In this document: positions 6,423 through 13,729 of the stretch, piece after piece
Position numbering within the stretch: the first letter of the stretch is position 1
Layout: each line of letters opens with the position of its first letter
DNA from: CAYVFC01 sp964450715
GTDB taxonomy: Bacteria; Myxococcota_A; Polyangia; Polyangiales; JAFGIB01
Direction of reading: 5' to 3'
NCBI GenBank assembly: GCA_964450715.1
Contig: CAYVFC010000149.1
Coordinates: forward strand, 1-19,000
DNA length: 19,000 nt
Notes under the pieces: model-generated
Seen by the model: the letters and a program-made list of their open reading frames with translations, nothing else
Database searches by the model: none
Told to the model about the DNA's origin: nothing
Translations under genes and position numbers: made by a program

Positions 6423-8162
6423 ATGACGAAACAGCACTCCCAGCTTTTACGTACGGTTCTCTTTCTGGTGCCGGCGGCTCTCTGTATTCGGGCATTCTAT
6501 GATGTCGCGCAGCGCTACGGCGATTTCCATCTCACCTACGGTTGGGGGATCTCCAAAATCCCACCCACCGAGCTCGTTTTTTATATCTGGTATCTTTTAT
6601 TCGGCGGCATCGCCTGCTTCTTTCTGACCGCCGCCGTGGCCGGTACCGCCGTCGCCTCTCGGATCGAGGCCCTGGTACGAGCGGTGCTGGCGAGAGAGCG
6701 CGCGTTTCTCCTGCTGGCCACGTCGTTCTTGCTCGCCGCCACTCTCGCTTTCCGCTTTCTAGTGCTGCTCGATTCCCCAATCGCCGATGACGAATCGACC
6801 TACGCGTTTATCGCCCAGACGCTCTTGCAGGGAAGGGTGATCAACCCCCTGCCGGAAGACCCCGATTTCTTTCGGAATCAGTTCGTCGTGATGAACGAGG
6901 CCGGCTGGTTCGGCAAGTATCCCATCGGCCACCCCTTGATGTTGGCTTTGGGCGAGGCGCTAGGTTTGCGTTTTATAGTCGTACCCCTGATAACCTGCGC
7001 CGCGCTGATATTGACCTACGCCATCGGGCGGGCGATTTTTAGCCGCCTGGAAGCGGGCATCGCCGTCTGTTTGTTGCTGCTATCGCCCCATTTCGTCTTC
7101 ACCGGCGCCACCCAGCTTTCGCAACCGACCTCGATGCTTTGCATGCTGGGCGGCCTTCTGGCCATGCAGGCGTTATTACAGAAGGACAGCGCCGCCCAGG
7201 CTGCCCTGGCCGGAGCCGCGTTCGGGTTCGGAATTCTGGTGCGCCCCCTGCCCGGCGCCTTTTTCCTGCTAGCGGCGGCGATCGTGTACGTGGTCAAGAC
7301 CGCGGGGATCGAGTGGCGGACGCGATGGAAACACAAGGCAGCCGTCGTGGCCGCGGGTGCCGTTCCCGTGTTGCTAGCCGGCGTTGTGCTGCTCTGGGTC
7401 AACCAGCAGCAGAGCGGCGAGGCGCTGCGCTCGGGTTACCACGCGGAGCCAGGGGGGCTCCAGTTTCGCCTCTCCTGGGGACGATCGACGGGTCTGTCGA
7501 TAGCGGGTGCACTGCTCCGGCAGAACTTCTGGCTCTTCGGTTGGCCGTTTTCGTTGCTATTCGTATTTTTTGCCAGGGGTAAGGCCGGCCTGGCGCTTTT
7601 CTGGAGCCTGATCGCGGCCGAGTACACCTACCGGTACGCCGTGCCCAAGACCGTGGTGGCCACCACCGGGCCTATTTACGTAACGGAGATCGTACCGCTT
7701 TTAGCTCTGGCGACCGCCAGCGGTATGGTCAATCTGAAGCAGTGGCTTCGGTCTCGCGGGTTCGAGCGGGCTCGGATCTGGGTGGTCTCGACCGCCGTCT
7801 CCGCGACCTTGGTGATGGCGATCATGTTCTTGCCGGTGCAGGTGAGTTCCATCCACCGCACCGGCGTCTCCTGGCAATTGCCCTACCGGATGCTCGAAGA
7901 ACACAGCGCCGGCACGGCGCTGGTCTTTTCCGACGCCATCAATCCGCCCGAGGTCGAGACCTCCTGGGCCTACTACCCTCCCAATCCATCGCCCGCGCTG
8001 GACGATGACGTCATCTTCGTGCGTCCGCTCGGCGGAAAGGAGGGAGCGATCCGTATGCTAGAGTTCTGGCGCCGCCGCTTTCCCGACCGCACAGCCTGGG
8101 TCTTTGGATATATGGATAACACGGCGGTACTGGCGCCGTTGCACGGGAACGGGAGCGAATAA
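6423..8162 (+). CDS. GT39/ArnT-like polytopic glycosyltransferase (GT-C fold)
   Basis: This 579-aa protein has about a dozen hydrophobic segments. After two N-terminal helices comes the luminal/periplasmic loop typical of GT-C enzymes, with acidic residues IADDESTYAF at about 120-129. This is followed by TLLQGR, the aromatic loop NEAGWFGKYPIGHPLMLALG, and a chain of membrane helices to about residue 480. A short soluble C-terminal domain follows. Such enzymes take a sugar from a polyprenyl-phosphate donor and act on the periplasmic side. ATG 6423 is chosen over the TTG at 6420. It lies 28 bp after the priming transferase gene, implying one operon. It could instead be a non-catalytic O-antigen-locus membrane protein or a divergent polymerase. 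Base composition becomes more AT-rich from here on. Confidence 0.75.
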   Translation: MTKQHSQLLRTVLFLVPAALCIRAFYDVAQRYGDFHLTYGWGISKIPPTELVFYIWYLLFGGIACFFLTAAVAGTAVASRIEALVRAVLARERAFLLLATSFLLAATLAFRFLVLLDSPIADDESTYAFIAQTLLQGRVINPLPEDPDFFRNQFVVMNEAGWFGKYPIGHPLMLALGEALGLRFIVVPLITCAALILTYAIGRAIFSRLEAGIAVCLLLLSPHFVFTGATQLSQPTSMLCMLGGLLAMQALLQKDSAAQAALAGAAFGFGILVRPLPGAFFLLAAAIVYVVKTAGIEWRTRWKHKAAVVAAGAVPVLLAGVVLLWVNQQQSGEALRSGYHAEPGGLQFRLSWGRSTGLSIAGALLRQNFWLFGWPFSLLFVFFARGKAGLALFWSLIAAEYTYRYAVPKTVVATTGPIYVTEIVPLLALATASGMVNLKQWLRSRGFERARIWVVSTAVSATLVMAIMFLPVQVSSIHRTGVSWQLPYRMLEEHSAGTALVFSDAINPPEVETSWAYYPPNPSPALDDDVIFVRPLGGKEGAIRMLEFWRRRFPDRTAWVFGYMDNTAVLAPLHGNGSE

Positions 8163-8208
8163 TCGGGCGGCGTTTTCCCTCAACCGGTACCGGCTCGACG
8201 GTGTCTCG

Positions 8209-9495
8209 ATGTCACGGCGCAATACCATTTTCCTGATCAGCTACGACTTTCCTTCGCAGGGGACGAGCAGACGGATGGTAGTGGGTGGTGAACGCATCAA
8301 GCAGTTTGCGCGCTACCTGCCCGAACACGGCTTCGATCCGATCGTCGTGACCCACGGAGACACCTCTTCGGACCGTATCGATGCGGGAATCGTCACCGCT
8401 CCCGACCTGTTTCGAATAGCGACGGGAACCATCGCCGAGCCATCAAAAACGGTTCTCCCGAACGGACGGCTATTGGACCTGGGCGTCGGAATCTGGCGGA
8501 CGGTCCTCTGGCCATACCTGTTCCCCGACCGGACCTGCTATACCTGGGCCCCCTGGGCGATTCGCGCTTCGTTGCGGGCCGCCGATCGACGCAGGCCGAG
8601 CGCGGTGCTGTCCTCGTCCCCTCCCGCGGGTGCGCACCTAGCGGGTCATATCATCGCTCGTATCCTCCGCGTGCCCTGGATCGCCGATTTTCGCGACGGA
8701 TTCTCTTTCGAACCGCCGGAAGGCGACTCTCTCGTACGCCCTTTACGCCGCGTATTCGACCGGTATCTAGTCGAGCGCGCCGCCGTTACCTTGTGCGTGA
8801 CCGATCCGTTGCGCGATGATTTTCGAGCGCTTGTACCCTCGCAAGCCGACCGGATTGTGACCCTCACGAACGGCTTCGACCCCGATCTAGTAGGTAGGGG
8901 ACCGGACGTCGATGCCGTTTCGGCCGGTCCGTTCACCGTTCTTTACGCGGGAACGACGAACGAATCCCGAAAGAGTTACTCTCTGGAAAACGTCTTAGCC
9001 GCCGTGGTCAAGCTGTCGCGCGACACCTCGTGCCGCCTATCACTAGTGGGGGTAGATCCTGTCGGCGAGGGCAAGCGGTACGGAGTGCACCCGAACATCG
9101 AGGTGCTCGGTTGGCGACCCCGTACGGAAGCGGTGAGGCATATGGAGGCGGCGGATGTGCTCGTCGTGCTGACGGGAAACGAGAGCAGCCTGGCCAGTAG
9201 CAAGCTGTTCGACTACATCGGTGCGGGTCGGCCGATTCTGGTGGTGGGCGCTCGGAGCGCGGCGGCCGATATCGTTTCCCACCACGGCTTTGGTCTGGTA
9301 GCCGAAGATACGCCCGACTCGATCGAATCGGTCCTGCGCGAGCTGCTGCGTGACCGGGACGCTTGGCGGGACAAGCTCGCGTCGGACGAGGTCAGGAGCG
9401 CGCGGGCGCGGTACTCGCGCGCCGAGTTGACAGCCGAGCTCGCCAATATGTTACGCCAAGTGGTCGCAGGCCGAGTCGTTCCGCCCGAAAGATGA
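8209..9495 (+). CDS. Glycosyltransferase, GT4-like (GT-B fold)
   Basis: This 428-aa cytosolic glycosyltransferase probably acts on the lipid-linked intermediate. The N-terminal Rossmann-like half starts with IFLISYDFPSQG and a glycine-rich GGERIKQFARYL. A segment SPPAGAHLAGHIIARILRVP then leads to WIADFRDGFS, a familiar GT4 feature. The C-terminal half has LTNGFDP, VLYAGTTNESRKSYSL, a VLGWRPRTEAVRHM strand-helix and the donor-site stretch SSKLFDYIGAGRPILVV, where the acidic residue is replaced by the KLFDYIGAG form common in this subgroup. I start at ATG 8209, 47 bases after the preceding stop; an upstream in-frame start at 8104 would overlap that gene by 59 bases and adds non-family sequence. 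CTA codons are frequent. Sugar donor and acceptor are unknown. Confidence 0.85.
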   Translation: MSRRNTIFLISYDFPSQGTSRRMVVGGERIKQFARYLPEHGFDPIVVTHGDTSSDRIDAGIVTAPDLFRIATGTIAEPSKTVLPNGRLLDLGVGIWRTVLWPYLFPDRTCYTWAPWAIRASLRAADRRRPSAVLSSSPPAGAHLAGHIIARILRVPWIADFRDGFSFEPPEGDSLVRPLRRVFDRYLVERAAVTLCVTDPLRDDFRALVPSQADRIVTLTNGFDPDLVGRGPDVDAVSAGPFTVLYAGTTNESRKSYSLENVLAAVVKLSRDTSCRLSLVGVDPVGEGKRYGVHPNIEVLGWRPRTEAVRHMEAADVLVVLTGNESSLASSKLFDYIGAGRPILVVGARSAAADIVSHHGFGLVAEDTPDSIESVLRELLRDRDAWRDKLASDEVRSARARYSRAELTAELANMLRQVVAGRVVPPER

Positions 9496-9756
9496 CGGGA
9501 GCATTTTTGAGATGTACTCTTCTTATTTATGGTATGTACAGTGACTTTGTGTGGTGACCGGGAAAACCGCCGATGTTGACCGATGAATTGCCGAATATGG
9601 CGCCTTCATTTCGAGCGACAGCGTTTGCGATTGGCCGATTGCCGAGTCCGATCGCCTCTGGCGAGAGTGACTCGAAAACCGATTGAAGGTAATCGATATA
9701 AAGTGGTCTGTAGGTTTTCGTAGAATAGTGACAGAGGCTCATCATTGGGAATTGAA

Positions 9757-9777
9757 TTACAGGTAATACACCTGTAA
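9757..9777. promoter_or_regulatory. Operator-like palindrome TTACAGGT-N5-ACCTGTAA
   Basis: Two perfect 8-bp half-sites are separated by five bases (9765-9769). The size and spacing are typical of a dimeric helix-turn-helix repressor site. It lies between two candidate promoters and about 250 bp upstream of the ceramidase-like gene. A plain RNA hairpin is also possible, but it is not followed by a U-tract. No regulator gene is visible in the window. Confidence 0.4.
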
Positions 9778-9809
9778 AAGAGTAGAGCGTCTATTCTGCG
9801 ATGCCGGGC

Positions 9810-9838
9810 TTGGTATACGTAGATCTATGAAATGTAAA
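9810..9838 (+). promoter_or_regulatory. Weak sigma-70-like promoter candidate
   Basis: TTGGTA (9810-9815) and TGTAAA (9833-9838) are separated by 17 bases. The direction and position suit the ceramidase-like gene starting at 10028, which would give a leader of roughly 180 bases. Both hexamers deviate from consensus, and the sigma factor preferences of this organism are unknown. Confidence 0.2.
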
Positions 9839-9846
9839 AACCTGAG

Positions 9847-9863
9847 CTTCTACGCGCTAGAAG
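9847..9863. promoter_or_regulatory. Second short palindrome CTTCTA-N5-TAGAAG
   Basis: The 6-bp half-sites at 9847-9852 and 9858-9863 are perfectly complementary, with the same 5-base spacer as the palindrome at 9757-9777 but an unrelated half-site. It lies just downstream of the -10-like TGTAAA, where a repressor site or a 5' leader hairpin would be expected. Confidence 0.25.
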
Positions 9864-10027
9864 TTTATGGTGCTAAGGGTCCGTGACAAAATAACCCATC
9901 CATCTTTCGGGCGGGACGGCGCCGCAGATGGCCCCTCTAGACCGCGAAATCATGGCGTTTTCAAGCCGAACGGTGCTCTAGGCGGGTTGACGCGACTCGG
10001 TGTTTATTGCATGAACAAGAGTCGTGT

Positions 10028-11326
10028 ATGAATAGGAGAATGCGGCAGCCCGACGTCACCAACGGCCATTCTACGCGCGACGCGGGTCTTGCCGTTGCTA
10101 GCGTCGACATTACTCCCGACGGCGCCGTTCCTTTGGCTGGGTGGGCAAATCGAAGAGGCTCTTTCGAGGGCGTTGCGGATCCGCTTGAGGCGAATCTGGC
10201 AATTCTACGCGGCAACGAAAAGCGGGTAGCTTTCGTCAGCGTGGATCTGTTATACGTGGGCGAGCTCCGCGAGCGTGTTCTAGCTAGAACGAACCTACAC
10301 CCGGACGAGCTGTTTTTTGCCGCAAGCCATACCCATTTCGGTCCGGCGACGGATTCGAGATTGGCGAAGCTGGGGGAAGTAGACGAAACCTACCTCGACG
10401 GAATCGCGCAACGGATCGCCGACCGTTTGCGAGAGCTGAGGGAAGCCGATCCTATACCGGTCCGCATCGAATACCGCGAAACGGTTCTCGAGCAGGCAGT
10501 CAACCGGCGCCGGAGAGGGTGGATGTTTCCGCCGCGAGGAGTGCCGAAACCGGGAATACTCATGCGGCCCGACCCGGCCGGCCGCACCGACGCGCGAGCG
10601 CGGGTCTTGACCTTGAGAGATCCGAAGGATCGGAAACGGGTCCGGGCTTGCATCTGGAGTTATTCGTGCCACCCGGTCTGCTTTCCGGCATGGACGAAGG
10701 TGAGCGCGGAGTTTCCAGGCTTCGTCCGGTTGGCTATTCGCGAGCGCTATGGAACAGAACTGCCCGTCCTGTTCTTTCAGGGATTCGCCGGCAACCTCCG
10801 ACCCCGGGTGCTCAGGCGCCCGCGTTCCGTCCGCGAGCATCTGGGAACGCTCTTGAATGGGCCGGCTTTCGGGGTTTTCGATCAACCGGGCTGGAATCGC
10901 TGGGCGGGCGAGATCGCGCGACAGATCCTGGCGGCGATGGATGAATCGGGCGCGGTGATCGGTGCGGATATCGAGGTTAAGCGGATGGAAGTCCCGTTGT
11001 CTTCTTTATTCTCGGAGTACGGGGGGCAGCGTTCCGTCTCCTTTCACCGCGTAACCCTGGGTAACGCGCTTGATCTGGTCGGCCTCTCGGCGGAGCCCAT
11101 GGTCGAGCATCTGGAGATGATCGACAGGCTTTCGCCCATGAGCTATACCATCCCCGTAGGGTACATCGATTCTGTGTTCGGGTACCTGCCTACCACGGCC
11201 ATGGCAAAAGAGGGAGGGTATGAAGGGCGTGACTTCCTGGACGTGTTCGGGTTTCGAGTTTCGAGCCTCTCGCCGGACGAAGCCAAGCTGGAGAGCCTGC
11301 TCCGTCAACTGTTACAGGAACGGTGA
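10028..11326 (+). CDS. Neutral/alkaline ceramidase-like hydrolase, N-terminal catalytic domain only
   Basis: This 432-aa protein resembles the catalytic domain of neutral/alkaline non-lysosomal ceramidases (amide hydrolases with active-site zinc). Visible family features are ASVDITPDGAVPLAGWANR (about 24-42), the metal-binding FAASHTHFGPA with H101 and H103, a further candidate zinc ligand H215 in SYSCHPVCFP, and FFQGFAGNLRPR (249-260). Classical ceramidases are secreted and longer, with a C-terminal Ig-like domain. This one has no obvious signal peptide and stops after the core. I choose ATG 10028; TTG 10007 is a poor alternative. Its place among glycan genes suggests an amide- or acyl-cleaving step on a sugar or lipid intermediate rather than ceramide turnover; this is inference. 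Its last 22 bases overlap the 3' end of the convergent flippase gene. Confidence 0.8.
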   Translation: MNRRMRQPDVTNGHSTRDAGLAVASVDITPDGAVPLAGWANRRGSFEGVADPLEANLAILRGNEKRVAFVSVDLLYVGELRERVLARTNLHPDELFFAASHTHFGPATDSRLAKLGEVDETYLDGIAQRIADRLRELREADPIPVRIEYRETVLEQAVNRRRRGWMFPPRGVPKPGILMRPDPAGRTDARARVLTLRDPKDRKRVRACIWSYSCHPVCFPAWTKVSAEFPGFVRLAIRERYGTELPVLFFQGFAGNLRPRVLRRPRSVREHLGTLLNGPAFGVFDQPGWNRWAGEIARQILAAMDESGAVIGADIEVKRMEVPLSSLFSEYGGQRSVSFHRVTLGNALDLVGLSAEPMVEHLEMIDRLSPMSYTIPVGYIDSVFGYLPTTAMAKEGGYEGRDFLDVFGFRVSSLSPDEAKLESLLRQLLQER

Positions 11327-12828
11327 TTCTTACCGGTACCGCCGCCTCCTCGCCCGTTCGTTCTTGCGGATGTTTCGGTCGAAGGGGAGAAGAGGGCCTC
11401 GAGCGCTTGCAGATCTTTCTTCGAGAAGGCTCGGAAGGCGAATAGCACGGAGAAATAGACGAGTACGCCGGCTATGGACTTCAGCAGGATGATCCACCAA
11501 CCGGCGGCGGGGATCCTGTAGAGGACGGCGACCATGACCGCGGATGCCCCGATAATTTTGAGCGTCGAGCGCAGGTCTATAGCGTAAGGGATAAAGCGCC
11601 TTGCCGTGATTACCGCGCTCGCGGCCATGAGACAAAAAGAGATGAACGTGGCCGCGGCGGCTCCCTCTATCCCCCAGATAGGGATGAGGAACAGGTTCGA
11701 TCCGATGTTGATACAGACGCCCAGTCCGAGAATCACCGTGATGATTACCGTTCGGCGAATCAGATGAAAAGGGTAGAGGTTCATCTGAAAGATGCCGTTG
11801 CAGAGAGCGCCGGCGGCGACCCAGAAGATCAAACGGGGGTTGCCGTCAAATCCGCTTCCGGCGAGTTGGTCCAGGATTTCCCCGCCCAGTAGCGACAGCC
11901 CTGCGCAAACCGGAACGCCCAGAAGCAGAAAAAGGCGGATGACCGCGGAAAGGTATCGACGAACCTCTTCCGTCTTCCCTTCGTCCCAGCACTTGGACAG
12001 GAAGGGAAAGAGCGCCTCACCGATGGGCATAGCCAGAAGCGTAAGTATCGAGCCCAGTGCGTAGTTCGCCGCGTAGACGCCCACAGCTGCTACGCCTATC
12101 AGTTGGACCAGTATGATCCGGTCGGCGAAGTCCACCGACCAGCGCAAAAGCCCGTTGGGTACTAGCGGAACGCTATACGCGAGCATTGTTCGCAATTCGC
12201 CTGTGCGCAGGCAAGGCGCTCCGACCTCGGCCGCGATCATCGCATACAAACCCAGGGCGAAAGCGCCATCGACTGCGACAATAGCGAGAAGGGCTCCGTC
12301 TATGCCGCCGCCACCCGCGACCGCGAGCCAGACGGCTACGGTTTCCAGGATGGTTCGCAGGATGGCGACGATTGCCTGAAGCTTGATCCGGTGGCGCGCT
12401 CGCAGGTAGTTCGAGGCGAACAACGTGAGCACGGTGGTGGTAATAAGGAGGCCGACCTTGACTACGGTTCCGCTCGATTCGCCGTCGCCGAAGAAGAGCC
12501 GGGAACCTAGCTGCGGCAATCCCGTCAAAACACCGGTAAGCAGGAGCGTCGAGCCCATGGAACATACCAGGGCGGAATAGAACAACACCTTCAGGCGGTC
12601 GCGAGCGTTTTCCGTTGCGACGAAACGAACGATGGCCGTCTCCAGACGCAACGACGCGATCGGTGCGATGAAGGTTACGGCGATCAGCGCTTGCGTAAAT
12701 ACGCCGTAACCTTCTTTGCCGGTTTCCTCGGCGAGAACGGGTAGCAGAACGAGAGAACGGACGGCTACGACCAGCCGGCTCGCGAGTTGAAATACAGAGT
12801 CCGTAAGTATTCGTCGCTCCGTAGTCAC
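11305..12828 (-). CDS. Wzx-type polysaccharide/oligosaccharide flippase (MATE/MOP superfamily)
   Basis: The predicted product is a 507-aa inner-membrane protein with about 12-14 hydrophobic helices. It would move lipid-linked repeat units to the periplasmic face. The N-terminus (ERRILTDSVFQLASRLVVAV, then LLPVLAEETGKEGYGVFTQA) and the later VPLVPNGLLRWSVDFADRIIL are typical of the polysaccharide-synthesis MOP branch. The 28-residue tail after FSPSTE is polar. The likely start is GTG at 12828-12826, whose G is shared with the TAG stop of the upstream reading frame (a TAGTG junction), which suggests translational coupling. An in-frame TTG at 12879 would add 17 basic residues. The 3' end overlaps the ceramidase-like gene by 22 bp in convergent orientation. 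It is transcribed against its neighbours, possibly with its own regulation. Confidence 0.88.
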   Translation of the reverse strand: MTTERRILTDSVFQLASRLVVAVRSLVLLPVLAEETGKEGYGVFTQALIAVTFIAPIASLRLETAIVRFVATENARDRLKVLFYSALVCSMGSTLLLTGVLTGLPQLGSRLFFGDGESSGTVVKVGLLITTTVLTLFASNYLRARHRIKLQAIVAILRTILETVAVWLAVAGGGGIDGALLAIVAVDGAFALGLYAMIAAEVGAPCLRTGELRTMLAYSVPLVPNGLLRWSVDFADRIILVQLIGVAAVGVYAANYALGSILTLLAMPIGEALFPFLSKCWDEGKTEEVRRYLSAVIRLFLLLGVPVCAGLSLLGGEILDQLAGSGFDGNPRLIFWVAAGALCNGIFQMNLYPFHLIRRTVIITVILGLGVCINIGSNLFLIPIWGIEGAAAATFISFCLMAASAVITARRFIPYAIDLRSTLKIIGASAVMVAVLYRIPAAGWWIILLKSIAGVLVYFSVLFAFRAFSKKDLQALEALFSPSTETSARTNGRGGGGTGKNHRSCNS

Positions 12829-13298
12829 TATCGCAACACTCGCTCGTTTACTTTTTGACCTCCGGGGACCCCCGCGCAAAAGGCTATGTACGATACCTCC
12901 AAGCGTTCTGTACCGTTCATCGAACGCCCCGCGCGGTTCGCTCGGAGCTCGGGGATTTCCCTCGGGTGCTGCGCTACGCCGGTATTCCGGAGAGCACCGA
13001 CGAGTCCCGAATCCATGAACATCCGCGATCCCGTGATCGGGTCGTACTGATCCAATCCGGTGGCCTGGTCCTCGTAAAACGCTCGTGATATCGACGAGAT
13101 AGGCATTCGGTCTTTATAGATCCGGCTGTCGATGTCGCCAAACCAATTCGCAATGACTTCCGACCGACGAAGAGGTATCGACCGCCACCTTTCGCCCTTT
13201 TCGAGCCGTCCATATACGATGCCGGTCTTCGTTTCGAAAGAACGTAGAGAGTCGCGCCCCGCCCGGATAGCGATCGATACGATTCGCTTTCTGCGCAC
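12828..13298 (-). CDS. Unrecognised protein upstream of the flippase; start region looks frameshifted
   Basis: I do not recognise this 156-aa predicted protein. It has no membrane helix or signal peptide. Its composition looks protein-like, for example SEVIANWFGDIDSRIYKDRM, FYEDQATGLDQYDPITGSRM and MDSGLVGALRNTGV. Codon use resembles the neighbouring genes, and it touches the flippase start by one base, both arguing that it is or was coding. The first usable start in this frame is GTG 13298 with AAGG upstream. However, a much better start (ATG 13338, AGGAGG four bases upstream) lies in another frame that ends at 13300; removing one T from the T6 run at 13308-13313 would join that start to this frame. 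The frame also stays open upstream to 13404 without a start codon. It may be a frameshifted or 5'-truncated gene. Confidence 0.5.
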   Translation of the reverse strand: MRRKRIVSIAIRAGRDSLRSFETKTGIVYGRLEKGERWRSIPLRRSEVIANWFGDIDSRIYKDRMPISSISRAFYEDQATGLDQYDPITGSRMFMDSGLVGALRNTGVAQHPREIPELRANRAGRSMNGTERLEVSYIAFCAGVPGGQKVNERVLR

Positions 13299-13338
13299 CC
13301 TAGACCTTAAAAAAGTTGCATCTACTGCGAGCGCCCAT

Positions 13339-13729
13339 AGAACCTCCTCGGGGACGCGTTGGAAAACAATAAGAAAAGAGCCCGGGTGTGGGCGGACGGC
13401 GGGCTATGCTAGACTCGTCCTCGGCGGCTGTCGGGATAACGGTCAGGAAGGTTCCGCCTTTGCTTTTTGGAACGGATAGATGCGATTCACCATCGGTCGG
13501 GTCGTCGGAGATCAGCCGCGAGCGCGCCCGCGAAGGAAACCGCGCGCAACGCCGCTCGGTCTAGAGGTTCGACAAGGAGGAAAACTCGGTTGCTCCCGTC
13601 CAGCCGGCCGCAACTGTAATCTTTTCACGGTTCTTCGACTCGAGGCGAGACGGCCTGCAGCTCCCCCCAACGCGTCGAAGTCGCGACCATCTCGCGGGCG
13701 ATGGACCGAGCAAGAGTCAAGACGTTAGC
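13339..13729. other. Divergent intergenic region between the flippase unit and the sulfotransferase
   Basis: About 390 bp separate divergent genes. It should carry promoters in both directions, but none is convincing; TATGCT at about 13405-13410 is only a hexamer match. Short plus-strand readings, including an 82-codon Arg/Pro-rich one from 13480, look like chance. A terminator-like hairpin on the minus strand (13363-13405) is listed separately. AAGGAGGAAAA at about 13574-13584 resembles a strong Shine-Dalgarno but is not followed by a usable start within 10 bases. Confidence 0.4.
13363..13405 (-). terminator. Terminator- or attenuator-like hairpin in the flippase leader
   Basis: On the minus strand AGCCCG (13405-13400) pairs with CGGGCT (13384-13379), followed by a T-rich run (CTTTTCTTATTGTTTT, 13378-13363). 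No minus-strand gene precedes it, so it would act in the leader of the flippase transcript, if at all. The 6-bp stem and 15-base loop make it weak. Confidence 0.25.

Larger units (their letters stand above)
9496..10027. other. AT-richer intergenic region, no supported gene
   Basis: About 530 bp separate the GT4 gene from the ceramidase-like gene, and base composition is visibly lower in GC than the flanks. A 72-codon minus-strand reading (9527-9745) shows no Shine-Dalgarno and no family resemblance, so I do not call it. Candidate -10 hexamers are TATAAA at 9697-9702 and TGTAAA at 9833-9838; the latter sits 17 bases after TTGGTA at 9810-9815. Two clean palindromes are listed separately. The region probably carries the promoter of the next gene, or is the scar of a recombination event. 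Confidence 0.5.

Noticed and set aside
5188..6423. 411-codon plus-strand frame over the priming transferase
   Set aside because: It is the out-of-frame shadow of a recognisable Bac_transf protein and is Arg/Gly/Ala-rich with no motif.
9527..9745. 72-codon minus-strand frame in the AT-rich gap
   Set aside because: No ribosome binding site, no recognisable family and no coding-like context; kept as intergenic.
13480..13728. 82-codon plus-strand frame before the sulfotransferase
   Set aside because: Arg/Pro-rich composition and no family resemblance; probably chance in GC-rich intergenic DNA.
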